A DNA stretch of 64,000 nucleotides, taken from Thunnus maccoyii. Lineage: Eukaryota; Chordata; Actinopteri; Scombriformes; Scombridae. This document shows, one piece after another, positions 46,601 through 59,800 of the stretch. Location of the stretch: the NCBI RefSeq assembly GCF_910596095.1, contig NC_056535.1, forward strand, positions 25,064,505 through 25,128,504. The letters run 5' to 3'. The notes under the pieces are model-generated. The model did no database searches. It worked only from the letters and a program-made list of their open reading frames with translations, and was not told the origin of the DNA. How positions within the stretch are numbered: the stretch's first letter is position 1; the number at the start of each line of letters is the position of its first letter. A program made the position numbers and the translations under genes.

Positions 46601-47950
46601 TTGTAAACCACAGAGGGGCGTTTCTAACAGTGACTGAGATCAAGCTGACTGGTCAATCTACACAGAGCAGCTCTCCGGTATTTGGTATCGACATCGTATT
46701 TATTTACAGAGGCAGTCTCAAAACACAAATATACGCAATGCAGATTCAGGGTTTAATGCATAAACTAAGATATATTTTGGCACAGATGGGCCCTTCATGG
46801 CTTAATTTGGAGTATTAGTCAGAAATCATACTGTGGGTTTGCCAACCAAGCCCCGTCCAAGACTGTTCTGTCCAAGGACAGTGTTTTGTAGAGACTAGTC
46901 AACAACTGCATACTTAAGGACACAGTGAAATGAAAAATATCAAAATATATATTTTAAGTTCTGATCCAGTGTCCTTTTGTTATCGCTTGTGACATCATAT
47001 TTTGTATTTTTATGTCAAACTCCTGTTTTCATTTCCTGTAAAATGTAAAAAAAATAAAATAAAAAAAAAGACTCATCATGAACTCGGGGCAGTTACCTCC
47101 AATCAGATGTGATTTGAGGTGTATGGAACTGTGAGTACACTGATTCTATCATGAACATTTTCAAAAATATATTTACAAAAGAAGGGAATAAATATTTTCA
47201 GGAGACATTTTAAGTAATCAGATCCAAGAAATGAAAAAACACTTGCAGGTACTGTGTTTCTTTGTATTTATGGGGATACTTTGCTTTTGATGTACTTGTT
47301 TAGTGTCATTGTGCATATTTACTAAAACTGTTGTGAGATTATCATCTAGTTTTCTTACTTGCTTCATTCAATTAAATAAGACAAAGGTCTGAATCTGGTG
47401 GCTCATCCTCATCATTTTTTTTTTACCTTGTTTGTACCTTTTTTACTTAATTTACCTACATGGGTCTTCCTCTGTTGAAGGAGCACAAAAGTTCTCGGCA
47501 TGTCTGATCTAATTTTGGCCATCTTGGTTGTCATGGTTTTGCTTGTCATTAGGTTCCTACCTACGGAGTTGAAGGGTCCACTGTAGTGCAGGGTATCTGC
47601 AGGTCTTGAAAAGTCTTAAAAAGCATTGATATAGGTTTCCTTAAAAGGCCTTAGAAGGTATTTAAAAGTCTTAATTTTTTACTCACAAAGGTCTTAAATT
47701 TTTTTTCTAGTCTGCCATAGGCAGAATGATTTTAGTTATAAAATGTTTTTTTAATGTGATTTTAGCAGAACCTGGATGGAAAATCCCCAAATCTATTGCT
47801 CCAGACTTCTGGCTTTAAATGAATAAGTTATGTATCATTTGGTTAATCTATCCATCCGTTGTTATTCTGCTGCTTATCCACGGCCAGGTCATGATTAATG
47901 AGTAATCAGTTATGTTATTGGGAATGTTTGTTATATACTGCCAGGATGTA
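46601..47950. other. Intergenic between the NAT8-like gene and lipocalin gene A
   Basis: Holds a short copy of lipocalin-unit flank at about 46788-46850 (GGGCCCTTCATG, CAGAAATCATACTGTGGGTT). No gene recognised. Confidence 0.5.
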
Positions 47951-48899
47951 ATGACCAAAATGTGAAATAAATTTAAATAAATTGACATTTATTTCATATT
48001 GCACTTGGTAAATAGTTGTAGCCCTTATCATCACTAATGATTTTTTTTAACATCTTTCATACTTTGACAGTGAAACAAGTCTTTCTTCTTTTTCTTCTGT
48101 CTGTACAGAAACCCTGGTAGTGGCTGTTATTCAGATTTACCAATTAAATAAGAATTGCATAATAAAATGGCTTTTGCGTAGCTGTCTACTGTAGTGACCA
48201 TGTGTGAAAGGGTTTTTAAGCTAAGCAGCCAAATAGTTAAATGCAAGAATGAAACTAGAGTCTAATTTTACATTTTTCCTCATCATCTTATTACACTAGA
48301 ATTTGCTAACTCTACACTGTAATGAATTATCAATGCTGTTTCTTTATTTCCTAATCCTTTACATGGATCATCAACTGGTGAGGATGCTGACTTTTTGTCT
48401 GGGACATACAGCTTTAGCTTCAATCTTTAAACACAGTATCATGTATCATCCACTGCACATTTAAGTTAACTGCAAAAAGCTTGTATGAAATTCATGGAGA
48501 CGGTGTTAGCTTAATTAGCTTGCTCGCTACAGCTGATAAAATCTGACAGTGAAAGTTGTCACTTCAGCTGGCAAAATTGACGGTCTACCTCCCCATTAGT
48601 GTGGTATGAGAATGAAAAGCTACATGAACTGCCTCCCTGATCCTAAACAGGATAAATATGAATGGATACAGGACATAACAGGCTAAGATAGAAACAGTTG
48701 TTAGATAAAGACGACACTTTAGTTCACTCATGTGTCCCTTTACTCCAGTTTGGGAAATGTGTTGCATAGCTTTGTGTTTGATAAGCAAACATAAAGATTT
48801 TCTGAAATCGCATTTGGGGTTAACATTTGGTTTACGGTAATCTGCGGAGGTGCAGGGGTGGGTGGAGGAGACTCAAAAATAATTGGTCAGTGATATCAA

Positions 48900-48906
48900 T
48901 ATAAAA
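48900..48906 (+). promoter_or_regulatory. TATA box of lipocalin gene A
   Basis: TATAAAA lies 37-43 bases before the ATG, with an ATTGG (inverted CCAAT) about 20 bases upstream. The whole block from GTTAACATTTGGTTTACGG (about 48820) to the ATG is almost identical upstream of gene B. The short leader implies the ATG at 48943 is the first after the start site. Confidence 0.6.
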
Positions 48907-48942
48907 CAGAGCTGAGAGAGATGAAGAGATATTAGAGCCACG

Positions 48943-51747
48943 ATGAAGACTTTGTGTGTTGCTATTGTTGTGCTGAGTCTCAGCTCAGTGTGCCAGCCTG
49001 CGTCACTGGCCTGTGAGAAGCTGCTGAAACAAGAGGACAAAAGTCCAGATGTAAGTCTCTTTCCACATTTATAACTAACAATATAATTTTCAAACTGCTT
49101 CATTAGACAAAACTAAATTGAACCTATTAAACCTATTTGTACAACATTTACTTTTTCAGAAATGTGTTTATGGGGGAAAAAAATCGCAATTAAAGTGAAA
49201 TATTTCCTTTTCTTGTTATTGCAGCTGTCTGGGAGATGGCACTTCATAGCCTTATCTGCTAACAACTGTTGGATTCCGCTGTTAGTGAACGCTCTTCTTT
49301 GTCCAAGTGTTGCAATGGACATTACTGCTAAGGACACACCAAACTTCTATGATGCCAACATTAAAGTTAAGATGTAAGCAATGTTTTTACTTGAAATAGG
49401 GGTTGATTTGTTGGCATGAATCTTCAAATAAAGATGTGTCCCACAGTCAGAGTATTTGTGCATCATACACGTTCATGTACTGTACAGTTATTTTGTCAAT
49501 TATTAAACCTTTAACAAATTCCTTTGCAGTTATGGATATAGCGGCAATGAATCTACACCAATTTTCTATGAGAACAACACCTTGTTTGATGTTGACAGCG
49601 ACAGTAAGAGTTTTATTTAATATATAATGTGCACTGGTGTTTAATTGCTATTTTAACTTTTACTGCACACTGCAGACTTCTGACTTTCTGTCTCATTCAC
49701 TTGCTTGTTTACTCTCATTCTGTGACTTTACCAAACAAGGCCTACAGAAATAAAAAAAAGTCAAAATAGAATAAATAATTCACAGAGATAATTGAAGCCC
49801 TGTGATAGATTTCAGTACAATACTAATGGTATGAAATCATTTGTAGGACACTCTAAAATAGAGCTGTTGCAATGTAATTATTTGAAGTGCCAACGTGATC
49901 AATGTGTTAATAATATTTGTGTTTCTAACATTTTGATATACGTATGTGAAGTATTAATGTTGTTATGATATTATACTTTTATTGCTGCTGAGAATATAAA
50001 CTATAAATTAAATAATTATTACCATCCACACTCTTTTTATGTTTCCAACAGACCGCCTAACTGGTGAATCATTGTTGCTGCTGCAAACTGGGTGTCCTGA
50101 CTGCCTTGTTATGAAGATAGACAATGACAATGAAAATGACGTTAAAGCTCTCACACTCTTCAGTAAGGAGAATTTAGAGATTAAATAATCAAAAGAATAA
50201 AAAAAATGGGAAATATGGGAAAAAAAAGATAAATATGACACTGACACTCTCTGCAGGAAGACTGTGCATGTCATGAGGAGACTTATCTCCTTGCCTGGCT
50301 TCAGACCATTCATAATTAATTATTTCCATCTGGATTACATTAGAAAACTATAACATAATCCAGACATATCTGATGAAGGGAAAAAATATTGCTGCTGATG
50401 ATTAAGGTATGCTGATTTTAAATGAGAAATTAAAGGTGCACTAGATAAATATAGATATTAAAGTGGCAATAATCAATATTTTTCTCTTGTTTAGTGAGTT
50501 TCAGCTCATTTCTGGTTGCAACTTTACTGTTCTGGTTCACTCTCGCTGTTCTCTTATCATCCTTTTGAGCTGCAGCAGGCAGCTGTTCACTACCTGCTCA
50601 GTACCAAACAGACACAGTCTGTTTGCACAGTCAGCCAGATATTTCCTTCAGGAGTTCGTAGAGACCAAAAACTGAGATAAAAGAGATTATATAGAGTTGC
50701 GAAGTGGGAGGGGTCGCTGGTTCCAGAAGTGTTTTTCCCCATTCTGAATTCCCATTTCCAATTTTTCTTTAAACAATATCCTCAATATTCTCCTGGATAA
50801 TGTACCAATCCTATAGGTTTATATTGTGACCACCAGTGTCAATGATTTCAACTTCATTTCTGAGAAATCATAATTTGTCTGTGATTTCGGCATGGCAGAC
50901 AGCTAAGAAAAAGAATACGTTCTAAACAAAAACGCAACACTGTAGTTGCTGAATTGACTCAAAAGTGACCCAGAAATGAAAACTGAACTGATTCACACTG
51001 CAGATTGTAAAATCAGTTTTCTCAACATTGTAATCTTTAGTTTAAGCAGCTCACATGACCTAATTTTAAGCTTGGTGATTGGCTGCTTTTTACCAAAATG
51101 CACATTGGGAGTTGTAGTTGAATTCTACCCTGAAATCTTTATGTACACAGTCTTGTCCCTTTTTGTCAAAAAGCCAGATATTTTCTAAAGCAGTTTTTTA
51201 TCATCATCATCACAAAGCTTTTATCTTTACTGCATCTCCTCTTCACCAGGTCGGAGAAAGAATGTCACTGCTGATGAACTAAAGGAGTTTGAGACGCAGG
51301 CAGAGTGTCTTGGCTTGACGAAACCACAGATGTTTAAGTCAGATCATGGTGAGACTTTTACATCTTTTAGATTTTTAATGGCTTGAAGAATCATTTGAAT
51401 CTACTTGGTCAGTTCGAAATCTGGATGTTGTCAGGGTATTACTGTGGTATACCAAAGTATATATAATAATTTACCATAGAAGGTGCCATAATAACATTTT
51501 TAAATTGTCATGTACATAATAGAATGCAATATAAACTGTTATTATTTTTATTGTTAGTGTTAATCTAATTTGCCTTTCTGTTCCCTGCACAGGCTATGAA
51601 ACCTCCAAGTCACTTGTAAACATTGATGATGATATCCCAGCAATGTTGATTGCGATTAAAAAGAGGCTGATAAACATCCGAGATGATCTCCTCAAGTGCG
51701 ACCCAGAGATTTTATCTAATCCCTTAATCACATATTTAATGAATTAG
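48943..51747 (+). CDS. Lipocalin-like secreted protein A (TBT-binding / saxitoxin-tetrodotoxin-binding protein-like)
   Basis: Six exons with consensus splice sites: 48943-49050, 49225-49373, 49530-49603, 50052-50162, 51250-51348 and 51593-51747; 231 residues. A signal peptide (MKTLCVAIVVLSLSSVCQ) is followed by ACEKLL and the lipocalin signature SGRW (GxW, residues 38-41). VAMDITAKDTPNFYDANIK, YGYSGNES, TGCPDCLV (CPDC, 125-128) and ADELKEFETQAECLGL follow. Potential N-glycosylation sites are N92, N101 and N152. Teleost proteins of this type are plasma carriers related to alpha-1-acid glycoprotein; fish members bind tributyltin, and pufferfish relatives bind guanidinium toxins. It is a binding protein, not a toxin, and its ligand here is unknown. 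AATAAA lies at 51845 and 51862. It is paired in tandem with gene B. Confidence 0.85.
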
Positions 51748-52054
51748 ATATCAACTACTGGCTTGGTGGAGCCTTGATTAGTTTGCTACAATATCAGTGA
51801 CTTCAAACCTCCAAATGAATGTCACTTTTGATCCACTGATTTGGAATAAAAGCAAACTGTGAATAAAGACAAAGCTCCTCCGCTGTTTCTCCTCATCTTT
51901 CAGAAGTGCAAGTGTGATTCAAAACAACTTCCAAAACATCCACTTAAACATACTGATCTTATATTGAAGTGTCAGTTTACTGGTATAAAACTACAAATAC
52001 TATTTGGTTTGGCATTTCAACTTGTATTAAACATCAAATTAATCTTGTATTAAA

Positions 52055-52235
52055 CCTGTGTAATACAGAAATAAGACCAAGTACTACAGTGGAAGGTGGG
52101 TTACATACACATACATGGTCTTACATAAGATGCACACATATTATATCATACCAGGTTTGCTAATATTTTTTATGTTTTTGGCCACTGAGAAGCAGGGATG
52201 CCATTAGGAAGGGATGTTCCTGAGCTTAGGTTCTC
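52055..52235. repeat. 3' flank of gene A, duplicated at 38300-38440
   Basis: GGTGGGTTACATACAC, ATGTTTTTGGCCACTGAGAA and GATGCCATTAGGAAGGGA are shared, in order, with the sequence at the relic lipocalin copy. Confidence 0.65.
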
Positions 52236-52239
52236 CTGG

Positions 52240-53330
52240 TTCATCATAACTCAAACAAATGACTGGCTTAACTGCTCATTTAGCAGCAGGGGCACTGTTA
52301 AGGTCCACCCCATCATTGGGTGCACTAGTTGTTGGGACGTCTCCCACTTCCAGTCCTGTGTCCACCACAGGGTCCTCTGATGGTAGTATACCACAATTAG
52401 TTTCCCCTTCTGCCATAGGAGCATGGTCATGCCTTCTCTCTTCGCTGGGGGAAGTATCAAGGGCACTATTTCCATCCCCACTGACTGTATCAGGCCTTTC
52501 ATCAGCATGGGAGCTCCTCCTCCGTCTCTGAAACACTGTGCCCTGGTTCACCAGTGGTCTGTTCCTCCTCTCGTTGTGCTCTTTTCTGAGCAGGAGCACT
52601 GGAGGCTCTGGTGGACGGCCTCTGAGATGGAGCTCCCTTCTTGAACTTCAGGCATCCTCACTAAGAACCCTATGGGTAGAAGATGGTCTCTGTAAAACGT
52701 CTTTACTATTCCCCTTCCCCCTTCAGGCCTAACCCGATAAACAGGTAAGTTAGGAAGCTTTCCAATGACCATATAGGGTTGTAGGTTCCACTTTTCTTTT
52801 AACTTGGTGTTTTCCAGGAACTCCCAAAGCTCGAACAAGTACACTGTCTCCTTCTTCAGTTCTCACGGTGAACTTTGCCCCATAGAGGTAGTCATGGAAT
52901 TTATCGACTACTGCCCATTTCAGTGCTAGAAACTCAAGTTGATGGACAGGGTAGTTTCTTTCAGAGTTTCTCAACTTCCAACTGGCAAAGGCTACAGGGC
53001 GTAATCCTTCCGGATATTCCTGATCGAGCACTGCGCCCAAACCTTCAAAGCCGGCATCCACGTGCAGTATATAAGGCTTTGTCGGGTCGGCAAAAGCCAG
53101 GACAGGAGCATGAGTGAGACAGTGGATTATCTTTTGAAAGACAGCAGTGCAGGCTGGGGTCCACTGATCCCTAAAAGGCTCAGAGTTATTAAAGTAGGTG
53201 GCCCCATGCGCCACTGCTTTCTTTACTTGTGCTGGCAGATAGCCTTTTGTCAGATCTGTCAGGGGTCTCACAATAGCAGAGTAATTAGCGATGAACCACC
53301 TGTAATACCCGCAGAAACCCAGGAAAACCC
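52240..53330 (-). pseudogene. Ty3/Gypsy pol fragment (RT end, RNase H, integrase tail), internally deleted
   Basis: Minus-strand frame 53271-52750 starts near the RT connection (RPLTDLTKGYLPAQVKKAVA) and contains RNase H (ILHVDAGFEGLGAVLDQEYP, RNYPVHQLEFLALKWAVVDK). It then passes directly (about 52858) into an integrase-tail-like segment (LPNLPVYRVRPEGGRGIVKT, DHLLPIGF). The integrase core is absent. The family differs from the 33-37 kb element. No LTRs were recognised; it is a dead fragment between lipocalin genes A and B. Confidence 0.8.
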
Positions 53331-53396
53331 AGGAAAATGTGATCTTGGTGTCTTACTTACAGAAAGAATGTGTGTGTAAATGTGCTTTTGTGTATA

Positions 53397-53975
53397 CAGA
53401 CAGGTGACAAATTAAAGGAAAAACTGGTCCAGGTCTGAATGCTTGACCCCTACAGTGAGGGGATCTGGTGGCTCTGTAATGCTGAAATGGGCATTTTGCA
53501 GGCATGGTTTGGGTCCGCTTGTCCCCTTAGAGGGAAGGGTCACTGCTGATCAATACAAAGTAGTTGTGAGTGATCAGCTTTATCCTATGATGAAACATTT
53601 CTATCCTGATGGGAGTGGTCTCTCCCAGGATGACAATGCCCCCATCCACAGGGCACGAGGGGTCACTGAATGCTTTGATGAGTATTAAATGATGTGAATC
53701 ATATGCTATGACCTTCACAGTCACCAGATCTCAACCCAGCTGAACACCTATGGGAGATTTTGGTCTGATGTGTTAGACAGCGCTCTCCACCACCATCATC
53801 AAACCACCAAATGAGGGAATATCTTTTTGAAGAATGATGTTCATCCCTCCAGAAAAGTTCAGAGACTGTAGAATCAATGCCAAGGTATATTGATGCTGTT
53901 CTGGTGGCATGTGGTGGCCCAACACCTTACTAAGACACGTTATGTTGGTTTTTCCTTTAATTTGTCACCCGTCTG
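53397..53975 (+). mobile_element. Tc1/mariner-like transposon remnant, 579 bp
   Basis: Terminal inverted repeats CAGACAGGTGACAAATTAAA at the left and the near inverse complement at the right (CCTTTAATTTGTCACCCGTC) are flanked by TA on both sides. Inside, on the plus strand, is the distal part of a Tc1-like transposase: GLGPLVPLEGRVTADQYKVV and DDNAPIHRA (second catalytic Asp) in frame 53443-53688, then, frame-shifted, [18 protein letters not shown] sequence with the catalytic Glu near 53750. The N-terminal DNA-binding half is missing. Not functional. Confidence 0.85.
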
Positions 53976-56214
53976 TATGCATGGCATGTTTGTGTGTGGC
54001 TTAAACTTAACATTAGTCAACAATTAGGTATTTATTCATCAGCATTGTAGCACTTGTAACAGGGATCAAACATGAACAGTGTCTCTAGTCTCTAGAATAT
54101 CAGAAAATAATTTTGGGGGGTATATTGAGCCATTGACTCAACTTGCCCCAACATCACTGGCACGTTTTACCCCACAACCTCCATTTTGACAAAACTGTTT
54201 CACACAGTGGCTCAGATCCACAGTTATGCTAAGTTTATGACCTTGTTTTGTAGCTTGCACTGACTTAAATTAACATGTAATAATGTCCAAAACTTATCTA
54301 TTTTAATTAAGATACAAGACTGATAACTTAAGTAACATGATGAATTCACTTGGCATGACAAAAATCTTTTGTTTTTGCTCTGTTTTTCTGATCACTCTCT
54401 CCATGTGCTTGAGTCCAAGATGGATTGAGTAATGTGAACTATACTTTCTTAATTTGTGGTACCATGATTACTTTTGTTTATGGTTACCTAGGTAATGGGG
54501 GTGGCTCATTTTATCCACTGGCTCTATTTACCCTGTTCTCCCCTAAGTAGTAACAGAGTGAAGATACCAAGCTCCAATATGAATTTGTGGCAAATGATGG
54601 TCAATGTAGCGAGCTATCAAGCTGTTAGTTGTTTTTTTACCTGCTTAATGTTAGCTAACTTTAGGTTTAAGTTAGGAAAAGACCAGAGGATAGGCTATAT
54701 AACACTAACATTACACAGTGGAAACCGCTTATATGGATCAAAAAGCTCAGGACAGAATCAGTCCTATACAAATGCTGTTTAAATAATTTGCTTATAGTAA
54801 TCAATAGTCTGCTTACAGTGTTCATTTTGGGTCTTTTCATACATGAAAACATGGGGGGGAAAATAAAATTACGGTAACTATTTTTATTTTTTATCTTACT
54901 CCCATGATACACATATGATATTGTAATTGGTGGCTGCGGCACCATTTTCAGGGGTGCGGAGGTATACAAATATATACAAATGTCAATTATATGGTTATCT
55001 GCATGAGACTTAAAGAAAAAAATCGGTTATGATAATTATCCGTTATAGTGATTAATTTGACCCAGACAGACGTGATCACTATAAGTGGTGTCCACTGTAC
55101 TAACTAGCTGACCAGCCAGCCAGCCAAAGTGTGAACAAGTGAAAGAGATATAAATAATGTTATTGATAGCTCTTTACATACTTTGCTTTTATATGCCTCT
55201 TAAGTATTTCGAAACAATCATATAAATAGGCATAGATTGTTGTTTATAATCAGTTAATGTCAGTGAAAAGGTCACATTGTGTTGATCATAATGCAATTTT
55301 ATACTTTATATCCCTCATTTCCTCAACCTGTGAATGGATAAACAACATTTCTTCAAAAAGGCAGCAGCTCCGCCGAAGGCCAGTCAGGTGAGAAGATTTT
55401 GCCAGTTCAGACAAATACAAATTTAAACTGGTTGATCATTCATTAAGCCTTGAGTTCTTGTTAATCTGAGTTTAATAAAATAACATGTTACTGAAAACAG
55501 GCGAGGAGAGGGAGAGGAGGAAGCTGGAGGAGACTGACAGGGATGAAGGAGCAGGTCTGATGGAGGTTAGTGATCAAGAAGAAAGCGAGTGGGAGTTGTT
55601 TAAGCTTTCAGTTAAAATTAATTCTGAATTTTATGACATAGGCCTATTACTCATACTAGGCATAAGCTAGCTTCAATGATTTTATGACATTTTTAGTTTT
55701 AGAGGTTCCCACATCAAACATCAGTCTGTGTATGAATAATACACTTAGGACCTGCAACTTATCTAAGAGAGAGGAGATAACATTCCTTGACTTCAGTACC
55801 TTTGCTTGATCTGTGCCTGTTGTAAGTGGATGGAAAGCATTAAGTCATATTAGATCTGTGCCTAATACAAACTATGAAGAAACAGATCTATTGTGTTGAT
55901 TTTACACCTATTGCTACTCTAAAAATTCATGACAAACAGACATTTTGGGGGCCCCCTAACCTTAAATCTCTAGTGACGCCCCTGAGGCTTGCAACTATGT
56001 CTCTCACAGAGCAAATAGGCATAAATTTGTAATTTCAGAAAACATAGTCTGCTGCCGCCGCCTGTCCTGGCTGCAACACGTGCTGCATTCATGGATGCAC
56101 CATAAAGTCCTACATTGAAGATGCACGGTCACAAATACAGCTCAAAAAAACATTTCTACATTACTAATATAAATTATCTTATCAAAGGAGGCGTATCAGA
56201 GAAAAAAAAAACAT
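53976..56214. other. Intergenic between lipocalin genes A and B
   Basis: AT-rich and unassigned, apart from a repeat-like CTCTAGTGACGCCCCTGAGG near 55968. A 61-codon frame at 55485-55670 is Glu/Arg-rich but has no family match. Confidence 0.45.
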
Positions 56215-56650
56215 GCTTGCACAGAGCATGTAGGGGTCCTTCATGCTTCCCCATCTGTGGATTTGGGTGCAAAACATTAGTCGGAAATCATATTGTGGGT
56301 TTGCACAGAGAAAATCAGGTGGGCCTACCCTGTCCAAGACCGTTCTGAAACACTCTTTTTTTGTTGTTGTTGTTACAAAAAACATTTTTTTAATATTGAA
56401 AAATACATGTAAATACATATAAATAAATGAATGAATAAATAAATAATGAGGCTACATGAACTCAGTGATATCTAACCACCTGTTCAGGGTGAAGCCAGCT
56501 GCCCAATTTATGTTGAGACGTTTGCCTTTTGGTTCATGAAAGTTATAAGCTGAGCTAACTGTCTAAAAACCACCAAAATGGATTCTGATAAATAGGACAC
56601 TCACCCAAGTTTCCCTTTACTCTAGTTTGGGAAATGTGTTGCATAGCTTT
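56215..56650. repeat. Lipocalin-unit upstream flank (copy B)
   Basis: GGTCCTTCATGCTTCCCCAT, GGAAATCATATTGTGGGTTT and GCTGAGCTAACTGTCTAAAA match 37990-38100 and 32640-32870. CAGTTTGGGAAATGTGTTGC-type sequence matches upstream of gene A (48748-48770). Confidence 0.65.
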
Positions 56651-56776
56651 GTGTTTGATAAGCAAACATCAAGACTTACTGAAATAACATTCAGGGTTAA
56701 CATTTGGTTCACGGTAATCTGCAGAGGTGCAGGGGTGGGTGGAGGAGGCTCAAAAATAATTGGTCAGTGATATCAA

Positions 56777-56783
56777 TATAAAA
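56777..56783 (+). promoter_or_regulatory. TATA box of lipocalin gene B
   Basis: TATAAAA lies 37-43 bases before the ATG at 56820, at the same spacing as in gene A and within a nearly identical proximal promoter, suggesting the paralogs share tissue control. Confidence 0.6.
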
Positions 56784-56819
56784 CAGAGCTGAGAGAGATG
56801 AAGAGGTATCAGAGCCACG

Positions 56820-59800
56820 ATGAAGACTTTGTGTGTTGCTATTGTTGTGCTGAGTCTCACCTCAGTGTGCCAGCCTGCGTCACTGGCCTGTGAGAAGTTG
56901 CTGAATCCAGAGGACAAAAGTCCAGATGTAAGTCTCTTTCCACATTTATAACTAACAATGTAATTTTCAAACTGCCTCATTAGACAAAACTAAATTGAAC
57001 CTATTAAACCTATTTGTACTGCATTTGTACTTACATTTACTTTTTCAGAAATGTGTTTCGGGAAAAAAATGTTAACATTAGTTTAAAAATATCAACAATG
57101 TGTCCTTTTCTTGTTATTGCAGTTGTCTGGGAGATGGCACGTCATAGCCTCATCTGCTGACAAGTGTTGGTTTCCTTTATTGGTGAACGCTCTTTTTTGG
57201 CCAAGTATTGCAATGGACATTACTGCTAAGGACACACCAAACTTCTACGATGCCAACATAAAATTTGACAGGTTAGCAATCTTTTTACTTGATATAGTGG
57301 TTGATTTGTTGACATGAATCTTTCAATTAAAGATGTGTCCCACAGTCAGAGTATTTGTGCATCATACATGTTCATGTACTGTACAGTTATTCTTTCACTT
57401 ATTAAACCTTTAACAAATCCTTTGCAGTCATGGATATTGCACCAACAAATCTACACCACTTCGCTATGAGAACAACACCATAGTGCTTGATGTTGACAGT
57501 GACAGTAAGAGTTTTATTTGATATACTATGTGCACTGGTGTTTAATTGCTGTTTTAACTTTTACTGTACACTGCAGACTTCTGACTTTCTGTCTCATTCA
57601 CTTGCTTGTTTACTCTCATTCTGTAACATTACCATACACAAAAATACCAAAAAAATAAATTAAAAAAATCCAATGTAATTATTTAAAGTGCCAATGTGAT
57701 CAATGAGTTAATATTGATATTTTTGTTTCTAACATTTTGATACACGTACATGAAGAGTTAATGTTATTATGATATTATACTTTTATTACTGCTGAGAATG
57801 TAAACTATTGACTAAATGATTATTACCATCCACACTCTTTTTATGTTTCCAACAGATCTCGTAACTGGTAAATCATTTTTCCTGGTGCAAACTGGGTGTC
57901 CTGACTGTCTTGTTTTAAAGGGGGACCATGACCTTAAAACTCTCACACTCTTCAGTAAGGAGAACATTAAATATCAAAAGAATCAAAAAAATATTGAAAT
58001 ATGGTAAAAAAAAGGTAAATATGACATTGACACTCTCTGCAGGAAGACTGTGCACATAATGAAGAGATTAATCTCCTTGCCTGGCTTCAGACCATTCAGA
58101 ATTAACTATTTCCATTTGCATTAGATTAGAAAACTATAATCTATAATCCAGACATATCTGATGAAGGGAAGAAACATTGCTAACTAATACTGATGATTAA
58201 GATATGCTAAATTTAAATGATAAATTCAAGGTGCACTGGATAAATATAGATATTAAAGCAGCTATAATCAATATTTTTTATGATAATTTATCAAATGACA
58301 ATGTGTAATGTCAGCGGCATCACTCGTAGTGATGAACCTGCAGAGAATCCGCTGACTCTGCAGCTCCCCTCTGCGAACTTTAGCGAGTTTCAGTTCATTG
58401 TTTAGCTGTCCAGCTGCAACTTTACTGTTTTGTTTCACTCTCATTGCCCTCTTACTGTTCTTTTCAGTCATGGCAAGCAGCTGTACACTACCTGCTCAGT
58501 ATCAAACAGACAGTTTGTTTGCACAGTCAGCCAGATATTTCCTTCAGGAGTTTGTAGAGACCAAAAACTGAGCTAAAAGAGAGTTTATAGAGTTGCAAAG
58601 TGGGAGGGGTCACTGGTTCCAGAAATGTTTTTACCCATTCTGTATTCGAAGTTTCAATTTGTCTTTAAACAATATCCTCAGGATAATGTACCGATTCTAT
58701 AGGTTTATATTGTGACCACCAGTTTCAATGATTTCAATTTTGTTTCTGAGAAATCACAATTTGTCTGTGATTTCAGCGTGGCAGATGGCTAAGAAAAAAG
58801 AAAAAATTGTCCACAAAAACGCGGCACTATAGTTGGTAAATTGACTCAAAAGTGACCCAGGAATTGAAACTAAACTGATTCACACTGCAGATTGTAAAAT
58901 CAGTTTTCTCAACATTGTAATCTTTAGTTATAGCAGCTCACATGACCTAATTTTAAGCTTAGTGATTGGCTGTTTTTTTTTTACCAAAACGCACATTGTG
59001 AGTCATAGTTGAATTCTACCTTGAAATCTTTATGTACACAGTCTTGTATCTTTGACTTTTTGTCAAAAAGCCAGATATTTTCTAAAGCAGTTGTTTATCT
59101 TTTGTACTGATGATTTAACCGGGGGAGTTTCATGCCGATCCAAGATGTAGAAGAGCTCAAACCAACAAGTTCTCTAAATTAAACGACCAAATAGGTCATT
59201 TGATGATGTACTCCAGAATGACCCATAGGAGCGTTTTCTAATCTGACTCCTCTATCAGCAGGAATCAGCAGGACAACAACATTTGTCTGGGCTTTCCAAA
59301 ACCGTTACAAATAATTGTTAAAAAATAATTATTGATGTGACAACACTGTGGTTAAGTTTAAGCACAAAAACACTTGGTGAGGGAAAGATTATGGTTTGGG
59401 TTAAAATGATCACTTTTAACATGGTGTGAGTTAAAGTAACTACTTTCTTACAGTTAGGTAACCTTCGTTGTCATGGCAACAGTAAATACCATGACAATCA
59501 TAGTTATGGTTTTTAAAAAAGTGTCCTGACTCACGGTTGTAAATGTGACACTTGCGGTAGGAAACAGGAAGTGAACAGCGGTCTCCTGCAGCTAAGTCAC
59601 TAACCTGCCACCCGACCCAATCAGTTGCCCATATCAAATTCAAAACCCTGACACTCACTTACAAAAAAGCAACTAAAACAGCTCCCGCCTACCTGAACTC
59701 CCTAATTCAGGTCTACACTCTATCCCACTCACTACGCTCGGCCAATGAAAGGCGCCTGGTACCACCACCACAACAGGGTCCTAAGTTGCTAGCTAGACTC

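Noticed and set aside
48921..48935. Short upstream ORF (ATG at 48921) before lipocalin A
   Set aside because: It lies about 20 bases from the TATA box, so probably upstream of the transcription start.
55485..55670. Glu/Arg-rich 61-codon open frame between the lipocalin genes
   Set aside because: No homology recognised, no adjoining exon, and low complexity.
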